Source: Clarkia xantiana subsp. parviflora
Lineage: Eukaryota; Streptophyta; Magnoliopsida; Myrtales; Onagraceae
Assembly (NCBI GenBank): GCA_036873135.1
Contig: JAPTYO010000059.1
Coordinates: forward strand, 24,751,066 to 24,815,065
DNA: 64,000 bases
Reading direction: 5' to 3'
This document shows positions 34,833 to 45,822 of the stretch, piece by piece (position 1 is the first letter of the stretch; the number at the start of each line of letters is the position of its first letter). The notes under the pieces are model-generated. The model did no database searches. It saw only the letters and a list, made by a program, of their open reading frames with translations, and was not told the DNA's origin. Made by a program: the position numbers and the translations under genes.

Positions 34833-35608
34833 GCTGAGCTGATATGAGATGGTTTTAGTAAGAATCGAGACCGTCAGAGGCGTGATGGGTCATAGATTGC
34901 ACGTAAATTATATCGTTGTATAATTCTACTATGTTCTCATCTTCCTTCCTTCTTGATACAGATGGGCTAGAAATTCCATGTAACTAATACATGTGTGCAC
35001 ATAACTATGTGTTTGACTTCATGCATATCCATCCAACTTTATATATTGATTGCTTACATATATCTGAATTCTCCATGAAGTTGGTTTTTTTTTTTTGCAT
35101 GGTATTTGCTTAAAAGTTGAACACTTTTATATAATATGGTAATAATTCTCTGTTTTTTCTGCTTAACATTTTCATTGTGGTTTCATAATCCAATGGCAGT
35201 GTTGTAGTGATCTTGTAGCTTATACATACATAGGGGGGTTGTTTCATTGGTGCCTTTCACATTCAAGATTAATTAGAAGCCGTACATATATATATACATA
35301 GACAAGGAAAAGTTCTTCCGGAAAATCACATGCAAAATGAAAGAATTAGTGGCTTAAAACAGTTGATTGACCTGAAAAGGGAACATGTGGAAGCAAAGGC
35401 TTACTCTTCTCAAATCTCAGATAAATGAGGAACAACCTCAAATCCCGACCAAGTACTATATATGTTCTTTCCTCAACATCTCTCTCTATATATATACCAT
35501 ACAACATAATAATATCCATTTTCAACTGAAAATAATTACTACCGCTGGGTTTGGTATCTTAACAGAGAACAACTAGTCTTATATATATATCCCATTCGCT
35601 AAACAATA
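34833..35608. other. Spacer between CURT1B B and pyrophosphatase B
   Basis: Near-identical to 25294-26089, with small indels (for example a shorter TA run before the pyrophosphatase start). It keeps the presumed native pyrophosphatase promoter. Confidence 0.5.
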
Positions 35609-37118
35609 ATGGCCGATGGAGAGGTTGATTCAGACCAACAAAGAGCGTCTCCTCGTTTGAACAAAAGGATCCTTTCATCTCTTTCGAAGAGGTCGGTGGC
35701 TGCACATCCTTGGCATGATCTCGAAATCGGTATGTAATTCCTCTCTATTTATCATTTTAATGAATTATGGCTTTATATATAAGGTGGTGTTCTTATCAGT
35801 TGATCATTTTCCTGCAGGGCCTGAAGCTCCGTTGGTCTTTAACACTGTACGTCGTCCCTAACTAGCTACCAAGCTAATTACTTGAAGAGTACTTATTAAT
35901 TTTGGCAAATAACTAATGTTAGAGTGTGTTTGATTTGTTTCTTGAATGGTTTTCTATAACTAAGGTTGTTGAGATAACCAAGGGAAGCAAGGTCAAGTAT
36001 GAACTTGACAAGAAGACTGGTCTGATCAAGGTATATATATATATATATATGTTTCTTCATTATCTATAAATTCAGAGTGTATTAGGTAGGTATATAAGTG
36101 AGAATTAATCTTCATATCCAATCCAAAAGTTTAAGCTAATGAATTGTACTAATTAATGCAGAGACGAAACTAGGAATTAACAGACACTACGTACTCATAT
36201 CATTCATACTTGAACACATTATTGTTAACCACAAATTAAAGGGTTTGATATTCATTCGGCAATGATAATAATTGGCAGGTGGATCGAATTCTGTACTCAT
36301 CGGTCGTGTACCCACACAACTATGGATTCATCCCTCGAACTTTATGCGAGGACAACGATCCCTTGGACGTTTTAGTTATTATGCAGGTGATCAGATGATA
36401 TGTGATTTAGTTAGTTTCCTTCCTTGATTAGTTGTTAATTACAGTATAAGTGATTTTATTGACTACGATGACAAACCCTTTTTCAAAACCCTAAAATCTA
36501 CGTTCAAAAAACAGGAACCGGTCCTTCCTGGCTGCTTCTTACGTGCTAGAGCGATCGGATTAATGCCCATGATTGACCAGGTAGGTACTCTAATAGTTAT
36601 TAGATATCTGTATCATCAATATTTAAAATTAGTGAGATTTGATAAGCTTAATTGTTAATAATAGTTGGTTTATAATGAATGGTTGTAATGCAGGGAGAGA
36701 AAGATGACAAGATAATAGCAGTGTGCGTAGACGATCCAGAATACAAACATTACATGGACCTCTCCGAACTTCCTCCTCATCGTCTTTCTGAAATCCGCCG
36801 CTTCTTTGAAGACTGTAAATACACATTTTCATCACTCAATTTCTTGTTCATATATATATATATATAGTTTGTTGATTCTTTCATTTTAATTATACGGTAT
36901 GGGAACAGACAAGAAGAATGAGCACAAGGAGGTTGCAGTGAACGAGTTCTTGCCTGCGAATACTGCACTTGGAGCCATTCAGTACTCCATGTAAGAACAT
37001 AGATTTTGCATTGCCCTAAATGTTAAGTGTTTCTTTTATTTGATTTGATGATGGTGTTGTTGATGTTTGCTGCAGGGATCTCTATGCAGAGTATATCCTT
37101 CACACTTTGAGAAGATAA
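35609..37118 (+). CDS. Soluble inorganic pyrophosphatase, copy B
   Basis: Same enzyme as copy A: family I pyrophosphatase with DNDPLDVLV in exon 4. Exons: 35609-35729, 35818-35846, 35965-36030, 36279-36386, 36515-36580, 36694-36814, 36909-36990 and 37076-37118; 636 nt, 211 residues. The introns are compact because the two foldback elements of copy A are missing. Exon substitutions noticed (CGG/CAG-type third-base changes in exons 1, 5, 6 and 7) are silent, so both copies should make the same protein. Upstream DNA is conserved with copy A for about 780 bp, so this copy should be independently expressed. Confidence 0.94.
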
Positions 37119-37680
37119 TTAATTTTGCATCCGATATTAATTACATGCATACAATTACTAAAATAATACAAGGCAAGGCTCGGCTTCTTTCCTTTTATCC
37201 TCCCAGCATGCTCGCTAGCTTAATGCATGGTTGAGGAGATAAAGTAGGGTTTGTTGGAAGAAGAAGAAGAATTAGAAGAGATTACACCATTTTGTTCTTC
37301 TTTTTCTTTTTTGCTTCTCCAAATTTTGAGTTTATGCATTTATTTATGATGTGCCTCAATATTCATTAATTGATGAAGTCTAATAATTAATTAATGATCC
37401 TCCATGAATATTAATCTTCGTTATTCAGTTCCAAATCTTGCAATTCTATTTCCTAGTATTTTATTAATAATGTTTTAGTATGTACGTTGAAGTCGATCGA
37501 GGGTACCTCAATTTTCTGATGCTAAGTAACCAAATATAATTTAGGCAAAATAATAATAATAATAATAATAATAATAACCAAATATAATGAAAAAATGTAC
37601 GTAGAAAATAGTGAGATGAATCGCGTCCTTCTTTTTTATTTATTTAAAAAAAAAAATGAAATACGATATATATAGATAGG
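37119..37680. other. Pyrophosphatase B 3' flank
   Basis: Counterpart of 28677-29310 with a longer AAT microsatellite (about 37549-37577). No gene seen. Confidence 0.5.
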
Positions 37681-39460
37681 TTAGGCGACGTGTGAAAACA
37701 AAACGACCGCCCAGCCAAATATTTCCTACATATTGTCGTTTCTAACAATACAAAGAATACACACCCCAACAATATAATTGAACGTACAAAGACGAGCTTC
37801 TTTAGAAAGGACACAATGCAAAACAAAATTAGAATGTTGGAGTGCTACAATCATAGCCATGGCGTCCGCAACTGAGTTCGCTTCCCAATAAATGTGTCTA
37901 ATCTTGCATTTGAGAAACTGCACTAAGAGATTCTTGCAATCCAAAATAATAGGAATGAACTTCAAGTTGAGCTCTACAGTTTCAGAGATAAGTTGTTGGG
38001 CAATCAACGCATCCGCTCGATGTGTAGATACTTGATATCAACTTGGAGAGCAAGGGAGAGACCTGATGGCCCACAACTCTGCAAATAAACTATTACTAAC
38101 ACCTAAGTTACGAGAGAATCCGGAAATCCAATCCCTTTACAATCACGGATTACTCCTCTGACTATTGATTTTCCCGGATTCCCATGTAAAACTCCATTTG
38201 TATTAAGTTTTTCTCATATGTGCTCAGGTGGAATCCATTTCACTTGGATGGTCAAGGTCGGGGATATGAGCTTTTTTCTCCATGGCCTCCTGAAAATGTC
38301 TAACTTGTACAAGAGAAACACTAAAAACATCATTAGTATGTTCCTTGAAAAATAAAGGCATTTCGATACTTTAAGATATTCAAAGGCAATAACAAAAATT
38401 GTTCTCCAGTCCACCCCTTGAACAAATGTGTCTGAGAGTACATTTAAACTTAATCCAATCTTCCGAAGGTTGAAAGAAGCTAACGAATTATTCAGGGTGG
38501 GGCAACTGTCCCACAGTGTTTTTGTAGGAGAGCAATCCCTAAAATATGGTTAATGTCATCGACTTCCCTAGAACAAACTTGACAAGTGGGGGAGACGTTG
38601 CATCCCCGTCGACTGAGGAGCGAGGTGGTGGCAAGTATACCCCTGAATCCAAGTTAAATGAAATAGTGTATTCGGGGCACGTTGGGTATTTTCCAAATCC
38701 AATTTCAATTAAAATCAGTAGGGGGTCGTTCTTGGTAGTAAGAGCCTCGTAGGCAGATGCATTGGAGTAGACTCCTGTTCTAGAGTGTCTCCAAATCCGA
38801 GTGTCCTGCATTTGAGCAGTCAAACTCCCGGGTATGCTTCTAATAATATCAATAACCTCATAAGGGAGTCTCATGAAAAATGAATCCAAATACCATGCTC
38901 CATTTTTAAAAATATTTCCAACCTTCAAGTGAAGTTCATATTCAAGAAGAGAACCTGAAACAATTGATCTTGACGGATAGTCACCCACCCAAATATGATC
39001 CCAAAACCTAATAGAGTTACCGTTGGCGACTAACTATCCCATCCCAGTCTGGAGGTTTTTTAACCCTTCTTGTATGGCTCTCCAATTACAAGGAGTGCGA
39101 CAATATGGAGAAACAAGTTGCCTGGCAACCCTGTTAAGCAAATTTGTCCATGGGACATTCACATTATTAAGTCTTCAAGCAAAACCTCCAAGGAGTGCCT
39201 TGTTTCTCATCTCTGAAGTTCTGATGCCTAAACCACCTAGTGCTACAGGTTTAGTAATCTCCTGCCAAATAACCAAATGTATTTTTCCCCTTTGATCTGT
39301 GCTCCCCCATACAAAATTCCTATTTAATCTATCAATGTCTTCACAAACCTTCTAGGGAAGCATGGTGCATTACATATAATAAGAAGGAATAATAGACATG
39401 ACAGATGTAACCAAAGTAACTCTACCAGCCATAAATATCGCGTCTTTGATTCTCAGTTAC
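37680..39460 (-). pseudogene. LINE reverse-transcriptase 3' fossil, copy B
   Basis: Same fossil as 29310-31690 but without the hAT-like insertion, so the RNase H-like end reads through: LISETVELNLKFIPIILDC, KNLLVQFLKCKIRHIYWEAN, SVADAMAMIVAL at about 38007-37840. The zf-RVT region is at 38988-38539, with the same frameshift near 38680. The reverse transcriptase end is at about 39290-39070. Several one-base differences from copy A. Confidence 0.8.
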
Positions 39461-40592
39461 CGTATTTAGCTGTTACCTAAGGGCGATATCAGTGAAGTTA
39501 TTTCACTATAAAGTTCTTTGAAATTGAGCTATCGTTCTTCAATGTAACCGTACCATATTTTAGAAACACTAAAATGTTTACCTACCAGCCAAATCGGTAT
39601 TAAATTGGGGTTAATACCGATTTCTGACCGAATCGGTCCATATTAATTTTACCAGCCGCTAATCGGTATTAAAATTGTAGACCGAAAAAGCGACCAGTAA
39701 AAATTTCTAACCGACCAAATCAATTAGAAATTGGTATTTACTGAATTTTGGTATTAAATTTGCTGACCGATTCAACCGAAATATGAGTGTGTGTAATGTT
39801 TGGGAGGATATGTTAACAACATATAGCTAGGATCCAAACTGCCAATGCTAAATGTTCTTTTCAGACTTGTTACCATATGGATACAAATTATGAGGGTTTA
39901 GCACTTGCATTTTTTTTTTCCAACAAAGGTCTTTCGAATAACGTTTAGTAAGTGAGAATTACACATATTTAGTGATCAATTAGGTTAATACTACAAGCAT
40001 ATTTTGGGTACGTTAAGTTAATTCTTATTTGACATTTTTAGCTATTACAATTTTGATTCCAAATATAATTATATACAAACATTTTAGATGACTAAATCAG
40101 TGTATATATTAGTTATTTGCTAAGTTTGGTCGAAAAATTCTCAAACGTTGAAAAAGAGAGCGTGAACATTATTTAGTGAAATGTAGTAGAATCGCAACTA
40201 CATAACACATTTCTTTTTCACGGTTAAAAGATGATTTAATTTTATATTTTTTTTCTTCTTTTAGCTAAACTTTGTTTTCCCACTTTATAGAATTAATATA
40301 GTGAATATTATTTAAATTTTCTTCTTTTAAAAGTGCAAATGTAATCAGTTAGAAGTATATAATTTGAGAAAGGATAAGATAAAATTTATATATTGAGTGT
40401 ATTATGTACAGATATATCAAGTCCGGAGATATATAATATATATACAGAATATCCATATATATCAGAATATATGAATATTTCATATATTAATATATATAAG
40501 CCTGGGGTTTTACACCTTTTTTCACAGACAGCATCGATAGGGTTGGATATAGAAAAACGCGAGTGAGTGAGTGAGTGAACATCAACAAAAGA
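39461..40592. other. Spacer upstream of kinase copy B
   Basis: Counterpart of 31691-32766, with about 75 extra bases near 40065-40140 (atataattatatacaaacat and following) not present in the left unit. It holds the presumed kinase promoter. No gene seen. Confidence 0.45.
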
Positions 40593-41549
40593 ATGGAGAA
40601 GTACGAGTTGATTAAGGAAGTGGGCGAAGGAAGCTTTGGGAGAGTTATCCAAGCGAAGAAGAAGGAGAGCGGAGAGATGGTTGCCATCAAGACGATGAAG
40701 AGGAGGTTCTCATCATGGGAGGAATGTGTTCGTCGCCGGGAATTCAGAATAATCGATGAGGTTCGGTCTCTTACGAAGATGAATTCGCATCCCAACATCA
40801 TCAAACTTAAGGAACTCATCTTCGAAAACGGGGAGGTGTCGTTAGTGTTGGAGTGGATGGAGTGCAACTTGTACCAAATCATGCAGGCCCGACAAGAGAT
40901 GAGTCTACCGGCCTTCTCCGAAACAGAGATCAAACACTGGTGCATCCAACTCTTCTCCGGTCTCGCACACATCCACCACCGCGGCTACTTCCATCGCGAC
41001 CTTAAACCACAAAACTTGCTGGTCAAGCAAGATATCATCAAGATTGCTGATCTTGGTTTGGCGCGTGAGATGATGGAGTCGCAGCAGACGCCGTACACGG
41101 CTAGAGTCGGGACGTTGTGGTACCGAGCCCCAGAGTTGCTTATTGGGACGGGGTTTTACGACTCTAAGGTGGATATGTGGGCGATGGGTGCTATCATGGC
41201 TGAGATGTTCATGGGCCAACCACTCTTTCCGGGGAGCAGCGAGCTTGATCAGTTGAACCGTATATGCAGATTAACGGGGCCGGAGTGCACCGACTACGAT
41301 GACACCAATATGGGAAATCTGATACCAAATGCAAGTAATGAAGCCATAAGTCTGATAGAGTCTCTATGCTCCTGGGATTCTCGCTATCGCCCCACCGCAT
41401 CTCAAGTCCTCCAGCATCCATTCTTTCGTCCACCACCACAGCTGCCCAGCTGCATATGCATTGGTGTTCCTACTCCGAATGTCGACGTTGATGCAAAGCC
41501 GGGCCCATCACCTGGGTTTGAATCGTTGAGACCCAAGGCCTGGGTTTGA
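40593..41549 (+). CDS. MHK/MAK-like protein kinase, copy B, full length
   Basis: Single-exon Ser/Thr kinase of 318 residues; the catalytic motifs are those described for copy A (GEGSFGRV, VAIK, HRDLKPQN, DLG, RAPE), including the lost TxY pair. It retains the native C-terminus (PTPNVDVDAKPGPSPGFESL, ending KAWV) and native 3' DNA. It has Glu43, Ile76 and Leu86 where copy A has Ala, Asn and Phe; Glu43 agrees with the family (EECV). Plant MHK genes are normally split by many introns, so this intronless form is probably a retrocopy that became established before the duplication. Kinase activity cannot be judged, but no essential catalytic residue is missing. Confidence 0.9.
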   Translation: MEKYELIKEVGEGSFGRVIQAKKKESGEMVAIKTMKRRFSSWEECVRRREFRIIDEVRSLTKMNSHPNIIKLKELIFENGEVSLVLEWMECNLYQIMQARQEMSLPAFSETEIKHWCIQLFSGLAHIHHRGYFHRDLKPQNLLVKQDIIKIADLGLAREMMESQQTPYTARVGTLWYRAPELLIGTGFYDSKVDMWAMGAIMAEMFMGQPLFPGSSELDQLNRICRLTGPECTDYDDTNMGNLIPNASNEAISLIESLCSWDSRYRPTASQVLQHPFFRPPPQLPSCICIGVPTPNVDVDAKPGPSPGFESLRPKAWV

Positions 41550-41924
41550 ACTAACTTGAACAACAAGGCAACTCTCTTCGTTGCTACCTGAAGCTGAGCA
41601 ATACAATACCCACGTTTGTACCTACACTAGTTAGTAGCTAGCTTCATGTTTCTCAACTTATTACTTGATTGATGCACGCTAATTATTATTAATATAAAAA
41701 GTTAAATGTTCTGTTACACAGGCACAAACGATAGTTGTTACATTATTCAAATTCAAACGGGTTGTCAGAATTTTTTTTTCGTTCAAACATCAAGTTTGGT
41801 CTATGTATACAGTTTCAAAAACATCTATATAAATTATTAGATCCGAGCACACACCACATATATAAATGCATATACCCATTCTACAGAAACATGCAAGTTT
41901 GGGAGCTGATTTCAGACAATGGTA
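41550..41924. other. Kinase B 3' flank
   Basis: Presumed 3' untranslated region and spacer; no gene seen. Confidence 0.4.
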
Positions 41925-42080
41925 ACTTAGGTTTCACGATGTAATTTCATCTCTAGGCTTTAAAGAGAATGATGTGGATCAGTGCATTTACCTAAAGAAC
42001 AAGTGGGAGACATATTTACAATATATACTTGTGCTATACATATGTTGATGAAATTATTCTTGCAAACAACAACATTACTA
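41925..42080 (+). pseudogene. Copia reverse-transcriptase fossil
   Basis: A short broken reading (HDVISSLGFKENDVDQCIYL, then after frame changes YVDEIILANNN) matches the Copia reverse transcriptase block that normally reads YVDD(I/M)LLA. It is only about 150 bp, without LTRs nearby, so it is a fragment. Confidence 0.65.
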
Positions 42081-42681
42081 TGTGGAAAGACATGGGAGTC
42101 TCCGCTTAGTGTCATCTCTTATTTACTTCTAAGATGCAGACATGTACAGTATATGGTCCCTTTCGGATTTATGCTCTCTTATCTATTTTTTTATCTCATT
42201 ACTGAATTTATCGTTGAATAAGTATCATTACATTCGGTCAAACATGTGGTATCAAAAGTACCTTTAATTAATAATATTTAGTTATTTAAGTGGGTCAATC
42301 TCGCTCAATTAAACTCCTTTAGAGTCGATCTCGCCCCGGAAGGTCCAATTTCCTACCGTTGCTACTAATGAATCAAGTCATATAAGTTAGTTAGCTTATT
42401 ATTAAAATTGTAAATAGACACACATATATATATATGTAGTTATTATTATAATATAATGTGGGAAACAAGGGTTTTTAATTAATGAGTAAGTTGCAACTTC
42501 TCTTTCTTCCCTCCACCAACACTTGAATTGGAACATTTCAACGTCCATGTTTGTTCCTTCGTCTTGCTTCAAGAAGTTGCACTTATATGGTACAATGTCA
42601 TTGTATACATATACCCTATATATATATATAGCAATATATAGATAGAAGAACTAAAAATTATGTAGATAGATTATTAGCATA
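42081..42681. other. Upstream region of the membrane-protein gene
   Basis: No coding signal. A TATATATA run at about 42618-42632 lies 50 bases before the start codon and may be a TATA box. Confidence 0.4.
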
Positions 42682-44334
42682 ATGAATCTGGCAATAATGT
42701 TCTTCATCTCCAATGACTATTATTGGGGCAGCTGGAACAACCGAACTATTCCTACAGCATTTTCCAAGTGCACACGCTGGCAAGCCGAAGAAACCCTAGA
42801 TCCCCTTCATTGCCCTTACCACTACTACTGCGACCGAACCTACCCTAAAAGCTACCCTCCTATCGCCGATGCCGCCCTTATCTTCTTCACCGTAACCTTG
42901 TACCTTGTCACTTCCACCACCATGTTAATCGAAACCCTAAACCCTAAAACTCGGCTAGCTAGCCGGTTTAGGAAATATCTGGTTCCGTCGAGTCCGATAT
43001 CCCTCTCAGTTGTTCTGTTCACCATGGCCCAACTAGGCACCCGCATCGACGCGATGCTTCCGGTGGGACCCGTGATCTTCCACCTCGTACTCATTTCCGC
43101 TATCGTGTTCGAAAGCGGCGCAGACACCAATAGCGACATCAAATATGCCTTTCTAGAGATGTCGAAAGTGTCGGGGATTCTGCACATGTGTCTCGATCTT
43201 GACTCTGTCGTCGTGCCGTACTACACTGGCTACGACGCTCTCCTGTCTTCGACCTTGTCAGGTGATGATAGATTAATTAGTGTAAACTTTTGTTGTTTGT
43301 AACCCTTTGGTGCATCCGTTAGTTAGCCGTTAGTTTTGACCGTTAAGTAGCACATGCGTTACCAACCCTCTAATTTTCATTTTTATTTTTCAGTTTAGTC
43401 CCTAATTTTTATTTTTAACTTACAAATTCGTCTCTAAACAATTTCAACCGGTCCCTAAGTATCCAGGGTCTGACCCAGCCGTGGGTCGGACCCTGGTTAA
43501 GGTCAGATCCTAGTTAGGTTCGCCCAAGTCCGAGGCCCTAACCAGGGTATGATCCAGCCATGGTCGGACTTTGGTTAGGTTTGCCCAAGTTCGGCGACCC
43601 CGACCAAGGTCCGACCCAGCTATGGATCGGATCTTGGATATGTCAATTGAATTTAGGGTCTGACTGAAATTGTATTGTTTAGGTACTAATTTATAAATTA
43701 GGAATAAAAATTGGGTACTATATTGAAAAGAAAAAAAATAGTTTATGAAAATTAGAGGTTGGCACGTGTGTTAATAATAAAAGTCAACAAACAACACCAA
43801 AAGTTTGCAATCTGTAAATGTATCGCATCATAATAAGTCTAACAAAATATTTATAAAAGCCAATTTTGGCCATTTGCACAAGTGGAGAGTTAGTTTTTCC
43901 TACAAAACCAACAACTTCTCAACAAACTCTCTCTCTATATATATATATATACTGAAACAGGTGAGTGTGATTCGTGTATTTGCCGTCACGAGGCATTAGT
44001 GGTGGGAGGCACGGCGGTTTGTTACCAGGCATGGTCGATTACCGCTTTTGTGGTGTTCGGGGCGTTGTTCTCCAGGATCATCTGCATTAGGGTATCTCAT
44101 AAATTAGGTCAGAGATTAGGCAATGTTGTTAAATGTTCACTTGAAATGTTAGCTCTCATGTTTATAGTTGTTGACTCGAGCTACCTACTACGGTATTCTC
44201 CGCCGGAGAGAGTCGGGCTTCGGGTTGCTGCATTCGGTGCTCAACTCGTGTTCATCTGCATTCATTTGTCGAGGACGATACAGATTCATATACGTAGAAG
44301 CAGACCGCTGCAGGAGAAACATTTGATGGCTTAA
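42682..44334 (+). CDS. Plant multi-pass membrane protein of unknown function
   Basis: Two exons, 42682-43261 and 43961-44334 (954 nt, 317 residues), with the split codon G+GT. About six hydrophobic segments: DAALIFFTVTLYLVTSTTML (about 63-82), SPISLSVVLFTMAQLG (near 110-125), VGPVIFHLVLISAIVF (near 131-147), and in exon 2 AWSITAFVVFGALFSRIICI, LEMLALMFIVVDSSYLL and LRVAAFGAQLVFICIHLS. A Cys cluster occurs in both the N-terminal part (CTRW, CPYHYYC) and at the start of exon 2 (ECDSCICRHEALVVGG). The tail is basic. I do not recognise a named family and propose no function. The intron holds a foldback repeat. Confidence 0.8.
43281..43815. mobile_element. Foldback MITE-like element in the membrane-protein intron
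   Basis: Left end tgtaaacttttgttgtttg and right end caaacaacaccaaaagtttgc pair imperfectly; further words (gttagttttgaccgttaa, ggtccgacccagc) are typical of these elements. The core has tandem ggtccgacccagc-type words around 43465-43640. No clean target duplication was found, so the ends are approximate. Confidence 0.6.
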
Positions 44335-44516
44335 TTAGTTATATTGAGTTTTCAGGAATTAATTGAATAGATGAAGAGTTTGTAAATGTAACGAACAAAA
44401 TGGTGTAGTGTAGGTAAGAAAGCTTAAGGATGAAACTGTAAAGCAAAGAAAGCTTGAACTGAAGTCTTCCTTTTTGACAAATAAGGTCTAAAAGTAGACT
44501 TATCCAGACAAGACTA

Positions 44517-44553
<37 letters not shown>

Positions 44554-44670
44554 AATTGTATATCATGGATGCGATAATTTCTATTAGTTGGTAGAGAATA
44601 AAATGATACTATTTGTGTCTTCTCTTTATTAGTTGGCAAAGTATCATCATCCTCCGGTCCGGACTTTATC
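44335..44670. other. Membrane-protein gene 3' flank
   Basis: Presumed 3' untranslated region, and a TA microsatellite at about 44518-44546. No gene seen. Confidence 0.4.
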
Positions 44671-45113
44671 AGAAAAATCACCCAAATGCCCACTTTTTGA
44701 AACTCAAACACAAAAACAAGAGAAAAATTGGTTCGAAACTCAAAATGACCAATCCCGCATCTGGGAGATGCGCCATTTTGTTGGATTAACGGTTTGACCG
44801 TTAACCCAGTTTGACTCAACAGTCATAATATGACTGTTGAGTCAAATGGCGCATCTGAGAGATGCGCCATTTGACTCAACGGTCAAAATATGACAGTTGA
44901 GTCAAATGACGCATCTGAGAGATGAGCCATTTGGCTCAACGATCATTTTTTGACCGTTGAGTCAAACTGAGTTAACGGTCAAAATGTTTACCGTTAACAT
45001 TTCAAAAATGGCGCATCTCCCAGATGCGGGATTGGTTATTTTGAGTTTCAGACCAATTTTTCCCTTGTTTTTGTGTTTGAGTTTCAAAAAGTGGGTATTT
45101 GGGTGATTTTTCC
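44671..45113. mobile_element. 443-bp Mutator-type foldback MITE with internal repeats
   Basis: Ends AGAAAAATCACCC and GGGTGATTTTTCC, flanked by a perfect 9-bp duplication GACTTTATC (44662-44670, 45114-45122). The arms pair for about 130 bp. The centre consists of repeated inverted words such as GTTGAGTCAAATGGCGCATC and GATGCGCCATTTGACTCAAC. Confidence 0.92.
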
Positions 45114-45122
45114 GACTTTATC

Positions 45123-45345
45123 CACATCATTTAGGTTGGCTTGGCATTACGTAATGTAATGTAAGGAGTATAAAATAAAATGTGGGGGAAAATTAAAGAT
45201 ATAGTCAATATACATATAGTCTATATTAATTAATAACGCTGTTTTTTTAGTGATGATTAGATTTGATTTGTAAATATATCAACACAAAAAAGTTTAATAT
45301 GTCTATCAAACATTTCAAGTTCCACAAAGTTTATGTTAAAATTAA
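45123..45345. other. Short spacer
   Basis: No gene or element recognised between the two MITEs. Confidence 0.4.
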
Positions 45346-45813
45346 GGAAAAAAAAACTTATTTAGTATCTCAAGTTTACCTCATGTGTTATTTGGTGTCT
45401 CATTATTAAATTGTCACTTTGACTGTCTTAGGTTTCAACTGTGTTGCTATTTGGTGTTTCCGTCAAATTTTAGTGTTAAATTTAACAGAAGCTGTTCATG
45501 TGTTAGTCACGTGAGATAATTTGAAAATTTATAAACTACCCAAAAATGCTCGGAATCACCGGAATCGGATCAACCCGGAATGATGGCTCGGAATCCGACA
45601 GGTGGCTTTTGGAAAAAAAAAAAAAAAGAAAAGAAAAAGGTGTAAGGGTTAAAATTGTCTTTTCATCTCAATATGTTAAAGATAACTCAAAATTGTACGG
45701 TAACTCAAATTACAACAAAATTGAAACCTGAGACACCAAATGTTAATAATTTAATTCTGAGACAACAAACTGACACATGAAGTAAATCTGAAACACTAAA
45801 TCGATTTTTTCCC
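45346..45813. mobile_element. 468-bp Mutator-type MITE
   Basis: Perfect 9-bp duplication TAAAATTAA (45337-45345, 45814-45822). The ends (GGAAAAAAAACTTATTTAGT and the inverse of cactaaatcgattttttccc) pair with mismatches, as do the inner words ggtgtctca and tgagacacc. Interior includes a ccggaatc-type GC-richer stretch. Confidence 0.85.
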
Positions 45814-45822
45814 TAAAATTAA

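Larger units (their letters stand above)
33636..41467. repeat. Right unit of the tandem segmental duplication
   Basis: About 7,826 bp, from the junction word TGGTGT at 33636 to TGGTGT at 41462-41467. Same gene order as the left unit, without the three left-only insertions. Its left edge is the novel junction; its right edge continues into the native 3' end of the kinase gene. Confidence 0.95.
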
